Shown here: in pieces, positions 26,689-35,485 of the stretch
How the letters are laid out: every line of letters starts with the position of its first letter
Numbering within the stretch: position 1 is the first letter of the stretch
Notes under the pieces: model-generated
Told to the model about the DNA's origin: nothing
Databases searched by the model: none
What the model saw: the letters and a program-made list of their open reading frames with translations, nothing else
DNA from: Capnocytophaga sp. oral taxon 863 str. F0517
GTDB taxonomy: Bacteria; Bacteroidota; Bacteroidia; Flavobacteriales; Flavobacteriaceae
NCBI RefSeq assembly: GCF_000466425.1
Contig: NZ_KE992087.1
Location: 49,721-107,547, forward strand
Reading direction: 5' to 3'
DNA length: 57,827 bases
Made by a program: the position numbers and the translations under genes

Positions 26689-27936
26689 ATGAGGTTAGCT
26701 GTAGTATTTGCCTTGTGCTTTTGCTCTTTTGTTTATGCACAGAAGGGTACCAATTCTCCCTTTTCTTATTACGGACTGGGTGAGAAGCGTTTTGAAGGAA
26801 ATACAGAAAATGCCCTTATGGGAGGGATGAATGCTTTTGTAGATTCTACACGTGTAGATGTACGCAATCCTGCTTCCCTTGGCAGGCTCGCTCGTACCAC
26901 CTTTTCGCTATCGACCTCTTATGATATGCGTGAGATGAGCACCCCTGCAAGTAGCTACAATGAGCGTACCTTCTTCTTGGACTATCTTAGCCTTTCCTTC
27001 CCTGTCTATAAGCAGGTAGGGGTTTCAGTGGGGCTACGCCCTTATAGCTCCATAGGCTACAAGCTACAGAGCCAAGAACAGATAAGTGGCCGCGAGCAAT
27101 ATTTCGCCTATGAGGGAAGCGGCGGGGTCAATCAGGCTTACCTTTCCGTCGGTTATGAGTTCCTTCAAGGGTTAAGAGTGGGACTCTCCGGAGGGTTCAA
27201 CTTTGGAAAGTCCGAGTTCGACAACTATTACAGCTCGCCGTCCTTCTTGTACATCTCCCGTGAGCAGAGTCAGTCGCTCTATAGGGGCGGTAGCTATGCC
27301 TTAGGCTTACAGTACGACCGTAATTTGGGCAAGGAATATGCCTTTTCCGCAGGTCTTAGCTATGTACCTGAAGCTAAATTGAACGCTACCAATACACTCA
27401 CCCTGTACTCTTTAAGACCTCATAATGGAAATTTCTTGGTCAAGGATAGCCGCACCATCACCGACCCTAACTTGGTGAACACAAAGCTGACACTCCCCTC
27501 CTCTTTCGAGCTTTCTGCAGGAGGAGGTAAGCCTTCCCAATGGTTCGTAGGCGCTAGCTTGCACTATACCCAAATGAGCGCCTTTTCCAATCCTTTTGTG
27601 ACCTCCTCTATCGTTACCTATGAAAACGCTTATCGGTTTGCCTTGGGTGGATTTTTCTTACCACACAATACCGCTTATACAAAATACTGGAAACGTGTAA
27701 CTTACCGAGCCGGCTTCTATTATGAGCATACCGGAATTACGCTAAAGGAGCAGCCTATCAACGACTTTGGCATAACTTTTGGTGTAAGTCTCCCTATACA
27801 AGGGCTTTCCAATGCTACCATAGGAGGGGCTTGGGGACAAAAAGGCGACAAGACTCTACTGAAGGAAAACTATTTCACCCTGAAAGTAGCCCTAACCCTT
27901 AGTGATAAGTGGTTCCAAAGAACAAAATACCATTAA
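26689..27936 (+). CDS. Putative outer membrane beta-barrel protein
   Basis: From the ATG at 26689 the protein has 415 residues. It begins with a signal peptide (MRLAVVFALCFCSFVYAQ) and continues with GTNSPFSYYGLGEKRFEG and a pattern of alternating polar and aromatic residues typical of outer membrane barrels. A longer frame opens at a TTG (26635), but a promoter-like GATATTTG with a TTG 20 nt upstream falls inside it, so the ATG is preferred. In Flavobacteria this gene is usually followed by the TPR and LptC genes, as here. Function is unknown. Confidence 0.8.
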   Translation: MRLAVVFALCFCSFVYAQKGTNSPFSYYGLGEKRFEGNTENALMGGMNAFVDSTRVDVRNPASLGRLARTTFSLSTSYDMREMSTPASSYNERTFFLDYLSLSFPVYKQVGVSVGLRPYSSIGYKLQSQEQISGREQYFAYEGSGGVNQAYLSVGYEFLQGLRVGLSGGFNFGKSEFDNYYSSPSFLYISREQSQSLYRGGSYALGLQYDRNLGKEYAFSAGLSYVPEAKLNATNTLTLYSLRPHNGNFLVKDSRTITDPNLVNTKLTLPSSFELSAGGGKPSQWFVGASLHYTQMSAFSNPFVTSSIVTYENAYRFALGGFFLPHNTAYTKYWKRVTYRAGFYYEHTGITLKEQPINDFGITFGVSLPIQGLSNATIGGAWGQKGDKTLLKENYFTLKVALTLSDKWFQRTKYH

Positions 27937-28005
27937 TAGTGACTAATTACTAGTGACAAGTGACTAATCTCTAACAACTAACAACTAATAGCTAACTATA
28001 ACTTA
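27936..28005. repeat. Short tandem tract (GTGACTA/AACTAAC)
   Basis: Seven-base-like units AATAGTGACTAATTACTAG, then CTAACAACTAACAACTAATAG, fill most of the gap between the outer membrane protein and the TPR gene. It is the same kind of low-complexity tract as elsewhere in the window. Confidence 0.6.
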
Positions 28006-28013
28006 GATAAAAA

Positions 28014-29333
28014 ATGAAGAAGAAAACTTTTATCCCTTTACTTTTCTTGGCTGGAACCTTAGGGGTCTTTGCCCAAAAAGAGGAGTGCCAGCTCAAGGCC
28101 TCCGTATATGTAGAAGCTGCTAAGCTCAAAAACTATGACAACGCTTATGAGCCTTGGAAATATGTCTACGAACACTGTCCCGAACTCTACCAATCTACCT
28201 TCCAGTATGGGGAGCGTATCCTAAGAGACAAGATTGCCAAAGGGGCTGATAAGGATAAGTATATCAAGGATCTACAGGATCTCTATGAGAATTATTATAA
28301 GTATTTCCCACAGAAGTTCTCCTTAGCGGATAAGAATATCCGCCAGGCCTTCCTCTTGGTCGAGCAGAACAAAGGAACACGCGATCAGCTCTTCGAACTC
28401 CTTGACCAAACCTATAAGATCGATAAGGATGCCTTCTCGGATGATACCCTTATCTATCAGTACTTTGCCGCTGCTCTTGACTTATACAAGCAGAACAAAA
28501 AACCTGTTCAGGAGATTTTCGATATCTATGACAATGTATCCGAAATTATAGAGAACGAGGACGGAAAGCTCTCTGCTCTTATCAACGAGCTCCTCCCTAA
28601 GGAAGAGTCCAATAGCCTCAATGACAGGGAAAAAGCTCAGTTACAGGTAGCACGTACCCGTTTGGAAAATCTCAAAAACATCACCCAAAGTGTCGATTCA
28701 GCCTTAGGACAATTGGCCGATTGTGCCAACCTTATTCCGCTGTATCAGAAGAACTATGAGGCCAACAAGGACAATGCCGAATGGTTACGCCGTGCTGCCG
28801 CCAGAATGTCCGACAAGGAATGTACTGCCGACCCGCTCTTTGCCAAATTAGTCGAACGCCTCTATCAGCTCACCCCCTCTGCCTCCTCTGCCCTATACCT
28901 TGGTATCATGAAGGAAAAACAGAAAAATACCTCTGAAGCAATCAAATACTTCAACCAAGCTGTAGAACTAGAGAAGGATAACTTTAAGAAATCGATCTAT
29001 TTAGTCAAGATAGCCTCCAAATACTCCGGAAGTACTGCCGTAAGCTATGCACAGAAGGCCTTGTCCTACAACCCTTCCAATACCTCCGCTTACCAGATTA
29101 TGGCACAAGCCTATGCCAATGCGGCCAATGAGTGTGGCTCCACTACTTTCGAAAAACGTGCTGTGTATTGGCTGGCTGCCGAGACCGCTCGCAAAGGTGG
29201 ATTGGAGAACTTAGCTAGCCGCTATGACAAGCTGGCCCCTTCTCGCGCGGATATCTTTAGCTCTGGCTTGGCTGGAAAAACTATCACTTTCAAGTGTTGG
29301 ATCGGAAAATCGGTTAAGGTACCTCAATTATAA
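28014..29333 (+). CDS. Tetratricopeptide-repeat exported protein
   Basis: A 439-residue protein with a signal peptide (cleavage near GVFAQ) and several helical repeat units of TPR type, e.g. SSALYLGIMKEKQKNTSEA then AIKYFNQAVELEKDN (about 290-325). It is probably periplasmic and a scaffold for an envelope complex. The lptC start overlaps its stop, so the two are coupled. Confidence 0.82.
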   Translation: MKKKTFIPLLFLAGTLGVFAQKEECQLKASVYVEAAKLKNYDNAYEPWKYVYEHCPELYQSTFQYGERILRDKIAKGADKDKYIKDLQDLYENYYKYFPQKFSLADKNIRQAFLLVEQNKGTRDQLFELLDQTYKIDKDAFSDDTLIYQYFAAALDLYKQNKKPVQEIFDIYDNVSEIIENEDGKLSALINELLPKEESNSLNDREKAQLQVARTRLENLKNITQSVDSALGQLADCANLIPLYQKNYEANKDNAEWLRRAAARMSDKECTADPLFAKLVERLYQLTPSASSALYLGIMKEKQKNTSEAIKYFNQAVELEKDNFKKSIYLVKIASKYSGSTAVSYAQKALSYNPSNTSAYQIMAQAYANAANECGSTTFEKRAVYWLAAETARKGGLENLASRYDKLAPSRADIFSSGLAGKTITFKCWIGKSVKVPQL

Positions 29334-29896
29334 TGAGAAAGTCTAACTTAAGAAATATATTTTCCTTAAAGAACATTGTAGGGGCCTGTTCCCTTACAAT
29401 GTTTTTCTCGTGTGATACCCCTCCTGAAAAAAGACAAGCCTCCACAGAGAAAATCCCCAACGGAGAAACTTATGATTTCCAACTCATCTATACCGATTCG
29501 GCTAAGGTGAAAACCATCTTGGAAAGCTCCCTGAATAAGGACTTTTCCAACCAACAATTCCCCTATACCGAATTCCCTGAGGGACTGACCCTTAGGCTCT
29601 ATGACGAACAAGGACATGAGAATATCGTTCGGGGCAGGTATGCGATTTATTACTTAGCTACTCAAATGGTGGAACTACGCGATAGCGTATCGCTCAAAAC
29701 CTACGAAGGCAAACAGCTCAAAACCTCCCAACTCTTTTGGCAGGCTACCTCTGATTGGGTATTCACCGAACGCCCTTTCGAATACATCGACTCCCTACAG
29801 GGAACCATTACCAAGGGAATAGGTATGGATTTCGACAAACGTTTTACCCATCTCAAAGCGCACAAAATTACCGGCATCATCCCTATTAAAGAATAA
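29333..29896 (+). CDS. lptC: LPS export periplasmic protein LptC
   Basis: A 187-residue protein with an N-terminal hydrophobic segment ending in a lipobox-like LTMFFSC. The rest is a beta-rich OstA/LptC fold (FPEGLTLRLYDEQGHENIVRGRYAIYY, then the C-terminal GIGMDFDKRFTHLKAHKITG). LptC bridges the inner membrane LptBFG ATPase to LptA for lipopolysaccharide transport. The start codon is the ATG of TAATG, overlapping the TPR gene's stop. A lipoprotein form of LptC is usual for Bacteroidota but differs from the E. coli single-helix anchor. Confidence 0.85.
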   Translation: MRKSNLRNIFSLKNIVGACSLTMFFSCDTPPEKRQASTEKIPNGETYDFQLIYTDSAKVKTILESSLNKDFSNQQFPYTEFPEGLTLRLYDEQGHENIVRGRYAIYYLATQMVELRDSVSLKTYEGKQLKTSQLFWQATSDWVFTERPFEYIDSLQGTITKGIGMDFDKRFTHLKAHKITGIIPIKE

Positions 29897-29946
29897 TTTT
29901 AGTGATTAGTTATTAGTCACTTGTTACTCGTCATTAGTCATTAATT

Positions 29947-31191
29947 ATGGCCTCATCACTGATTATCATTACCATACTACTACTGCTCTCCGCCTACTTC
30001 TCGGGGATGGAGATCGCTTATGTCTCCTCCAATAAGGTGCTCTTAGAGATTGAGAAAAAACAAGGCGGAGTCATAGGTCGTATCTTGGAGAAACTCACCC
30101 ATAAGCCCTCCAAGTTTATCGCTACCATGCTCGTAGGCAACAATATCACCTTAGTAATCTATGGAATCGAAATGGGAAAATTGGTCGTAGCCCAGCTACC
30201 AGAATCTTTCCATAATGTCCTTTGGCAGACGGTCATCTCCACCTTAGTGATCGTCATCACTGGAGAGTTCCTCCCCAAGGTCTTCTTCCAGATTTATTCC
30301 AATACCCTCCTTAGGGTACTAAGCCCTATTACTTATTTCTTTTATGTGATCTTCTCCCCGATCTCTACCTTCATCATGTGGTTGTCGGACAACATCTTAC
30401 ACGTGTTTTTCAACACTCAGGGCGATGTCACTCGGCTGACTTTCTCCAAGGAGGAGTTAGAGAACTATATCTCCGAACAAATGGAGAACATGCCCCAGGA
30501 CAAGCCCGTGGATAGTGAGGTACAGATATTTCAAAATGCCTTGGGCTTCTCTCAGGTGAAGGCACGCGAGATCATGAGACCCCGCACCGAGATTATAGCC
30601 ATCAGTATCAATGAATCCGTGGATGCCCTTCGTGACCTTTTCGTTCAGTCCAACTATTCCAAAGTATTAGTCTATCAGGAGAATATCGACGAGGTAATCG
30701 GCTATGTCCATGCCTTTGACCTCTTCAAGCACCCCAAGACCATCCGCGAGTTCTTGCGACCCATCACTTTCGTCCCCGAAACGATCTATATCTCCAAACT
30801 CTTAGACACCCTGATCAAAAAACACCAAAGTATGGCTATCGTCTTCGATGAATACGGCGGTACCTCCGGACTGATTACCCTAGAGGATATCATAGAGGAA
30901 CTCTTCGGTGAAATTGAGGACGAACATGACCAAAATTTCAAAAAAGAATTGCAAATCTCCGACAAAGAATACGTCTTCTCCGCTCGCTTGGAAGTCGATT
31001 ACCTCAACGAAAAGTACAAGCTTGACCTCCCCGAAAGCGAAAACTATGAGACCTTAGGGGGCTTGGTAGTTGCCATTCATGAGTCCATCCCTCACAAAAA
31101 TGAGGAAGTCACCACCGAAAACTATCGCTTCTTGGTCGAAGAAGTTACGGACAACAAAGTGGTTACCGTAAGGGTGCTTATTAATGATTAG
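29947..31191 (+). CDS. CNNM/HlyC-CorC family membrane protein
   Basis: A 414-residue protein: a CNNM transmembrane domain (about 1-140, SAYFSGMEIAYVSSNKVLLE is typical), two CBS domains (about 195-315, with MRPRTEIIAISINES and MAIVFDEYGGTSGLITLEDIIEELFGEIEDEHD) and a C-terminal CorC/HlyC domain. The family includes magnesium or cobalt efflux proteins and the gliding gene gldE; the sequence does not choose between them. Its last codons (LIND) and stop run into an AT-rich tract. It is separated from lptC by a short tract and so may have its own start. Confidence 0.85.
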   Translation: MASSLIIITILLLLSAYFSGMEIAYVSSNKVLLEIEKKQGGVIGRILEKLTHKPSKFIATMLVGNNITLVIYGIEMGKLVVAQLPESFHNVLWQTVISTLVIVITGEFLPKVFFQIYSNTLLRVLSPITYFFYVIFSPISTFIMWLSDNILHVFFNTQGDVTRLTFSKEELENYISEQMENMPQDKPVDSEVQIFQNALGFSQVKAREIMRPRTEIIAISINESVDALRDLFVQSNYSKVLVYQENIDEVIGYVHAFDLFKHPKTIREFLRPITFVPETIYISKLLDTLIKKHQSMAIVFDEYGGTSGLITLEDIIEELFGEIEDEHDQNFKKELQISDKEYVFSARLEVDYLNEKYKLDLPESENYETLGGLVVAIHESIPHKNEEVTTENYRFLVEEVTDNKVVTVRVLIND

Positions 31192-31256
31192 AGGTTAGGA
31201 ATTAGCTACTAACCACTAATCACTAAAAACTAACCACTAAAAACTTAAAAACCAAC
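31190..31256. repeat. Short tandem tract (ACTAACCACTAATCA)
   Basis: Units of ACTAACC/ACTAATC/ACTAAAA type fill the gap after the CNNM gene and run directly from its stop codon. A TAATTTCG near 31317 is a weak -7 candidate for the next gene. Confidence 0.6.
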
Positions 31257-31381
31257 CATTTACATCGTTGTTAAAAAATATCACTAACATTTTTTTCTAA
31301 TTTCATAGAAAATTTGTAATTTCGCACCTTGATTAGTCTCTATGGACTCATCCTTAAAAACTAAGAACTAAAAACTATAAA

Positions 31382-33505
31382 ATGGCCGTTTTAGAAAAAA
31401 TCAGAAAAAGAACTGTATTCCTAATCCTCGTGATAGGATTAGCACTTTTTGCCTTTGTGATCTCTGGCATCTTCAATAGTCCTACCACTCGTGACCAATT
31501 GGTTATCGGAAGTGTCAATGGGGACAAAATCTCCTATATGGACTTCTCCACCCAGGTGGAAAATACGATGCGCAATATGGGCGGCAACATTAGCCAAGGG
31601 TATATCGTCAATGCTCTTTGGGAACAAGCCGTACAGAGCCGTATCATTGACCAACAGTTCGAGAAATTGGGTATCTCCATAAGCAAAGAACAGGTGATCG
31701 ACATGATCTCCAAAGTGCCCAGCTATGCGCAAAACCCTCAGTTCCAAGATGAAAAAGGTGCCTTCTCCGCACCAAAGTTCGCCCAATTCATCTCCGAACT
31801 CAAAACCATGAACCCTACCGTGTATAAGCAATGGCAAGCCGAGGAGAAATCCTATATCGACAATGCCAAGCGTGAAACCTACCTCAACCTTATCCGCTCC
31901 GCACTGGGCGTTACCTTCAAGGATGGTGAAAATGAATATCACAAACAGTCCGACCAGGTGAGCCTCAAGTATGTAGCAGTACCTTACGCCTCTATCGCTG
32001 ATAGCTTGGTGAAAGTATCTGACAAGGAGATTGAGGACTATATCAAAGCTCACAAAAAGCAATTCGAACAAAAGCAAATGCGCAACCTACAGTTCGTCTT
32101 GGCTTCCAATACCGCTTCTGCTGAGGATATCAAGGGAATAGAAGAGGCTCTTAAGGCCTTGGATGCGCCTAAAATCCTCTATAATGCGAACACTGGGAAG
32201 AACGATACACTCCCTGGCTTTGCTACCATGCCTAAAAAAGAGGTGCCTGACTTTGTCAATGATAACTCCGATGTACCTTTTGATAGCCTCTACGTAAGTC
32301 GTGAAAAGCTATTCGGAGAATATGCGGAAGCACTCTACAACTTGGAAGTAGGACAACTCTATGGCCCTTACAAAGAAGACAATGCCTACAAATATAGCCG
32401 CATGCTCGCCAAAAAGCCCAATGCTGAAGTAAGAGCCAGCCATATCCTAATCGCTTACAAAGGTTCTATGGCAAGCAAAGAAAACACTACCCTTACCAAA
32501 GAAGAAGCCAAAGCAAAAGCAGAAGGCCTATTGGCTCGTATCAAAGCCGGAGAAGACTTCGCTACCTTAGCTCAAGCCAATTCCGACGATAGTTCCAACG
32601 CTCCTAACGGGGGTGACCTGAACTTCTTCACTCCTGGCACAATGGTTCCTGCCTTCAACGACTATGTGTTCTCCGCTAAAGTAGGAGATGTAGGCTTGGT
32701 GGAAACTGACTTCGGCTTCCATGTCGTTAAGATTACCGACCAAAAAGCAGGGGTACAGCTCGCTACCATTGTACGCAATATAGCGCCTTCTTCCGCTACA
32801 ATCAATCAGGTATATACCAATATTACTGCCTTCAACGAGGCTGCACTCAAAAATCCTAAGGACTTCGCCGCCATCGCAACCAAACAAGGATATAGCGTAT
32901 TGCCTGCCAATAACTTGGAAGCGCTCGCCGAAGATATCCCCGGATTAGGCAGCAACCGACAAGTTGTCAAATGGGCTTTCGAAGAAGATACCAAAGTGGG
33001 TGATATCCACCGCTTCGATGTCAAAGATGGCTATGTAGTGGCTCAGCTTACCAAGAAAATCAAAGAAGGACTTGCCGCTCCCGACGATGTCAGAGCCATT
33101 GTGGAACCTATCCTTATCAAAGAGAAAAAGGTAAAACAAATTACTGAAAAAATGAAGGGAACAAGCCTTGAGCAGATCGCCCAAGCTACCGGACAAACCA
33201 ACAATATTCAGCTAAGTGAGAACGTAACCCTCGCCAGCCCTATCATTGCCGGACAAGGCAACGAACCCAGCGTAGTAGGGGTAGCCTTCGTCCTTCCTGA
33301 AAACAAACTTAGCAAACCCATCGCCGGTAACAATGGAGTGTATGTGATAGAAGTCACCCAAAAGACCATAGCGCCTGCTATCAACAACTACACTACTTAC
33401 TCCAATAACCTAAGAACCCAAAAGATAAACCGCGCTTCACAAGACCTTTCCGCTGCCCTACAAAGCACCGCTAAGATAGTTGACGATCGCGCTAAATACT
33501 ATTAA
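31382..33505 (+). CDS. ppiD: PpiD/SurA-like peptidyl-prolyl isomerase
   Basis: A 707-residue foldase. An N-terminal membrane helix (VFLILVIGLALFAFVISG, about 12-29) anchors it; then comes a SurA-N-like chaperone region and a parvulin domain at about 345-455 (VRASHILIAYKG, LAQANSDDSSNAPNGGDLNFF, VETDFGFHVVKI). A second, poorer parvulin-like region follows to the C-terminus. Such proteins help outer membrane proteins fold in the periplasm. It is followed by a strong terminator and is the last gene of the envelope block. Confidence 0.88.
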   Translation: MAVLEKIRKRTVFLILVIGLALFAFVISGIFNSPTTRDQLVIGSVNGDKISYMDFSTQVENTMRNMGGNISQGYIVNALWEQAVQSRIIDQQFEKLGISISKEQVIDMISKVPSYAQNPQFQDEKGAFSAPKFAQFISELKTMNPTVYKQWQAEEKSYIDNAKRETYLNLIRSALGVTFKDGENEYHKQSDQVSLKYVAVPYASIADSLVKVSDKEIEDYIKAHKKQFEQKQMRNLQFVLASNTASAEDIKGIEEALKALDAPKILYNANTGKNDTLPGFATMPKKEVPDFVNDNSDVPFDSLYVSREKLFGEYAEALYNLEVGQLYGPYKEDNAYKYSRMLAKKPNAEVRASHILIAYKGSMASKENTTLTKEEAKAKAEGLLARIKAGEDFATLAQANSDDSSNAPNGGDLNFFTPGTMVPAFNDYVFSAKVGDVGLVETDFGFHVVKITDQKAGVQLATIVRNIAPSSATINQVYTNITAFNEAALKNPKDFAAIATKQGYSVLPANNLEALAEDIPGLGSNRQVVKWAFEEDTKVGDIHRFDVKDGYVVAQLTKKIKEGLAAPDDVRAIVEPILIKEKKVKQITEKMKGTSLEQIAQATGQTNNIQLSENVTLASPIIAGQGNEPSVVGVAFVLPENKLSKPIAGNNGVYVIEVTQKTIAPAINNYTTYSNNLRTQKINRASQDLSAALQSTAKIVDDRAKYY

Positions 33506-33557
33506 TATAATGGTTAATGATTAATGGTTAATGGTTAATCACTGATTATCAAAAATA

Positions 33558-33591
33558 GAATAAGCCTTCCCACATTTGGGAAGGCTTATTC
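33558..33591 (+). terminator. Terminator after ppiD
   Basis: GAATAAGCCTTCCC (33558-33571) and GGGAAGGCTTATTC (33578-33591) form a perfect 14-bp stem with a 6-nt loop, followed by a pyrimidine-rich run. Confidence 0.85.
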
Positions 33592-33599
33592 CTTTCTCT

Positions 33600-33701
33600 C
33601 TCACTGCTCACTCATCATTGGTCACTGGTCATTGGTCACTCACCATTAGTCATTGGTCATTGGTCACTCGTCATTGGTCATTGGTCATTGGTCATTAGTC
33701 G
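33600..33701. repeat. Tandem heptamer tract (GGTCATT), ~14 units
   Basis: GGTCATT and its variants GGTCACT, AGTCATT and CGTCATT follow one another for about 100 bp between the ppiD terminator and the mraZ promoter. Unit length is seven, with no conserved spacers, so it is not a CRISPR array. Confidence 0.75.
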
Positions 33702-33722
33702 TTTCCTCTGTTAATAAAAAAA

Positions 33723-33765
33723 GTGGGAAAAAGTGGGAGGAAGTGGGAAAAAGTTTGTATCTTTG
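33723..33765 (+). promoter_or_regulatory. MraZ operator and promoter of the division/cell wall cluster
   Basis: Three direct repeats of GTGGGA occur at 33723-33728, 33733-33738 and 33743-33748, exactly 10 bp apart, the layout of the MraZ-binding site known from other bacteria. The -7 box TATCTTTG lies at 33758-33765, and the usual -33 place is taken by the second repeat. MraZ binding would therefore cover the promoter and shut off its own operon. Confidence 0.85.
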
Positions 33766-33785
33766 ACCCGATAATAAAAAGGTTC

Positions 33786-34250
33786 ATGATCCATTCATCC
33801 GTAACATATGAGTGCAAGGCTGACTCGAAGGGGCGTATTACCATCCCTTCGGGGCTTAAGTGCTTATTGGACAAAGAGTTGGAAAGAGGATTTGTACTGA
33901 AGCCTTCCGTATTCAATCGCTGTATCGAGCTGTATCCTCAGGGGGAATGGCAGGAGATTATGGAGAAGCTACGCACCAAATTGAACCTTTTTTCTAAGCA
34001 ACACTTGGACTATTTGCGCAAATTCACCGCAGGGGTCAAGGAAGTAGAAGTGGATGCCGCCGCGCGTTTTCTCATCCCTAAATCCTTGGTTGAATACGCT
34101 CATATCGACAAAGAAGTAGTCCTTGTCCCCCTGATCAATTTCATTGAGATATGGGACAAAGAGGCCTTCGAGGCACAGAATAATAGTATAGACGAGGTCA
34201 CCTTCATGCAGATGACCGAAAAGATAATGGGAGAAGATGGACGGGAATAG
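33786..34250 (+). CDS. mraZ: Transcriptional regulator MraZ
   Basis: A 154-residue protein with the two AbrB-like MraZ halves: YECKADSKGRITIPSGLK near the start, and VDAAARFLIPKSLVEYAHIDKEVVLV in the second half. It is a DNA-binding repressor of the dcw cluster. The frame is open further upstream to 33723, but that stretch holds the operator and the -7 box, so the ATG at 33786, about 20 nt after the -7 box, is the real start. rsmH begins inside its end with a 14-bp overlap. Confidence 0.92.
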   Translation: MIHSSVTYECKADSKGRITIPSGLKCLLDKELERGFVLKPSVFNRCIELYPQGEWQEIMEKLRTKLNLFSKQHLDYLRKFTAGVKEVEVDAAARFLIPKSLVEYAHIDKEVVLVPLINFIEIWDKEAFEAQNNSIDEVTFMQMTEKIMGEDGRE

Positions 34251-35163
34251 TTATCACATACCGGTTTTGCTCCAAGAGAGCATAGAGGGGCTTGCCATAG
34301 TCCCTGATGGCATATATGTGGATGCCACCTTCGGAGGAGGCGGACACTCCCGCGCCCTCTTGGCTCACTTAGGCCCCCAGGGGCGTTTGTTGGCCTTTGA
34401 CCAAGACCCTGCCGCCGCACAAAACCGTATTGACGATGAGCGCTTTACCCTTATTCCGGAGAACTTCAGGTACTTGAAGCGCTTCTTGCGCTTCCACGGG
34501 GTACGACAGGTCGATGGGGTCTTGGCCGACTTTGGTGTGTCCTCCCACCAGTTCGATACCCCCGAGCGTGGCTTCTCCACCCGATTTGAAGCGGCTTTGG
34601 ATATGCGGATGAATCCTTCTGCTACTCGTTCCGCCTTTCAGGTGGTCAATGAGTATAGCCAGCAGGAACTCGCTCATTTGCTATTCCTCTACGGTGAGCT
34701 CTCCCAAGCGCGCTCCATGGCGCAGGCGATCGTCTCCCAGCGCAGCACAGCTCCTATCGAAACCACCGAACAGCTCAAAAAGGTCGTTCTGCCTTTCCTG
34801 CCCAAGGGAAAGGAAAACAAGGTGTTAGCCCAGCTATATCAGGCCATCCGTATAGAGGTCAATCAGGAAATCGATGCCCTCGAGGAGTTCCTGCTACAGC
34901 TAACAGAAATCGTCAAGCCTGGCGGACGAATAGCACTCATCAGCTACCATTCCTTAGAGGATAGAGCCGTAAAACGTTTTATCCGCGACGGACAATTCTC
35001 CGGAGAAGCCCAAAAGGACTTCTATGGAAACCTACTGACCCCTTTCAGAAAAGTAGGAAAGGCCATCAGAGCCTCACAAGCCGAAGTACAATCCAATAAT
35101 CGTGCCCGAAGCGCCTCCTTGAGAGTGGCCGAACGTGTGAAAAATGAAAATGATGACCAATAG
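34237..35163 (+). CDS. rsmH: 16S rRNA (cytosine(1402)-N(4))-methyltransferase
   Basis: A 308-residue AdoMet-dependent methyltransferase. HIPVLLQESIEGL starts it, YVDATFGGGGHSRALL is the AdoMet site, and the RsmH-specific GVLADFGVSSHQFD and ALISYHSLEDRAVKRF follow. It methylates C1402 of 16S rRNA. It is the second gene of the dcw operon, overlapping mraZ by 14 bp and ftsL by 20 bp. Confidence 0.96.
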   Translation: MDGNSYHIPVLLQESIEGLAIVPDGIYVDATFGGGGHSRALLAHLGPQGRLLAFDQDPAAAQNRIDDERFTLIPENFRYLKRFLRFHGVRQVDGVLADFGVSSHQFDTPERGFSTRFEAALDMRMNPSATRSAFQVVNEYSQQELAHLLFLYGELSQARSMAQAIVSQRSTAPIETTEQLKKVVLPFLPKGKENKVLAQLYQAIRIEVNQEIDALEEFLLQLTEIVKPGGRIALISYHSLEDRAVKRFIRDGQFSGEAQKDFYGNLLTPFRKVGKAIRASQAEVQSNNRARSASLRVAERVKNENDDQ

Positions 35164-35485
35164 GATTAAAGAACGATTCGTAAATGTATTCAAGGCCGAG
35201 TTCTTAGTAGGTAAAGGCTCCTACCAAAACTGGATGATTATCTCCTTGGTACTATTGCTGGGGATTATTATGATCTATAGCGGACACCTTATTGATTACA
35301 AGGTATATACCATCGGCCGATTGGAAGCCGAAGTCAAGGATCTTAGAAGTGAGTTTGTCGAAGTTCGTTCCCGCTTGCAGCAGGTCAAGCTTGAGTCCTC
35401 CATCCTCGGAGCGCTCAAGGATAGCGGACTGAAACAGTCCCATACCCCACCCAACAAAATAAAGGTTATTGTCAAAGATGAGTAA
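35144..35485 (+). CDS. ftsL: FtsL-like division protein
   Basis: A 113-residue protein with one membrane helix (MIISLVLLLGIIMIYSGHL, about 31-49) and a periplasmic coiled coil (IGRLEAEVKDLRSEFVEVRS, then LQQVKLES). This layout and the position between rsmH and ftsI are those of FtsL, which recruits the FtsB/FtsQ complex and activates FtsW-FtsI. Sequence resemblance alone would be weak. It overlaps rsmH by 20 bp and ftsI by 17 bp. Confidence 0.85.
   Translation: MKMMTNRIKERFVNVFKAEFLVGKGSYQNWMIISLVLLLGIIMIYSGHLIDYKVYTIGRLEAEVKDLRSEFVEVRSRLQQVKLESSILGALKDSGLKQSHTPPNKIKVIVKDE

Noticed and set aside
33600-33701. Possible CRISPR array
   Set aside because: Units are seven bases, contiguous and without spacers, and no cas gene is near; it is a simple tandem tract. 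The same applies to 8490-8596.
33723-33785. Longer MraZ starting at 33723
   Set aside because: This stretch contains the operator repeats and the -7 box; homologues begin near the ATG at 33786.
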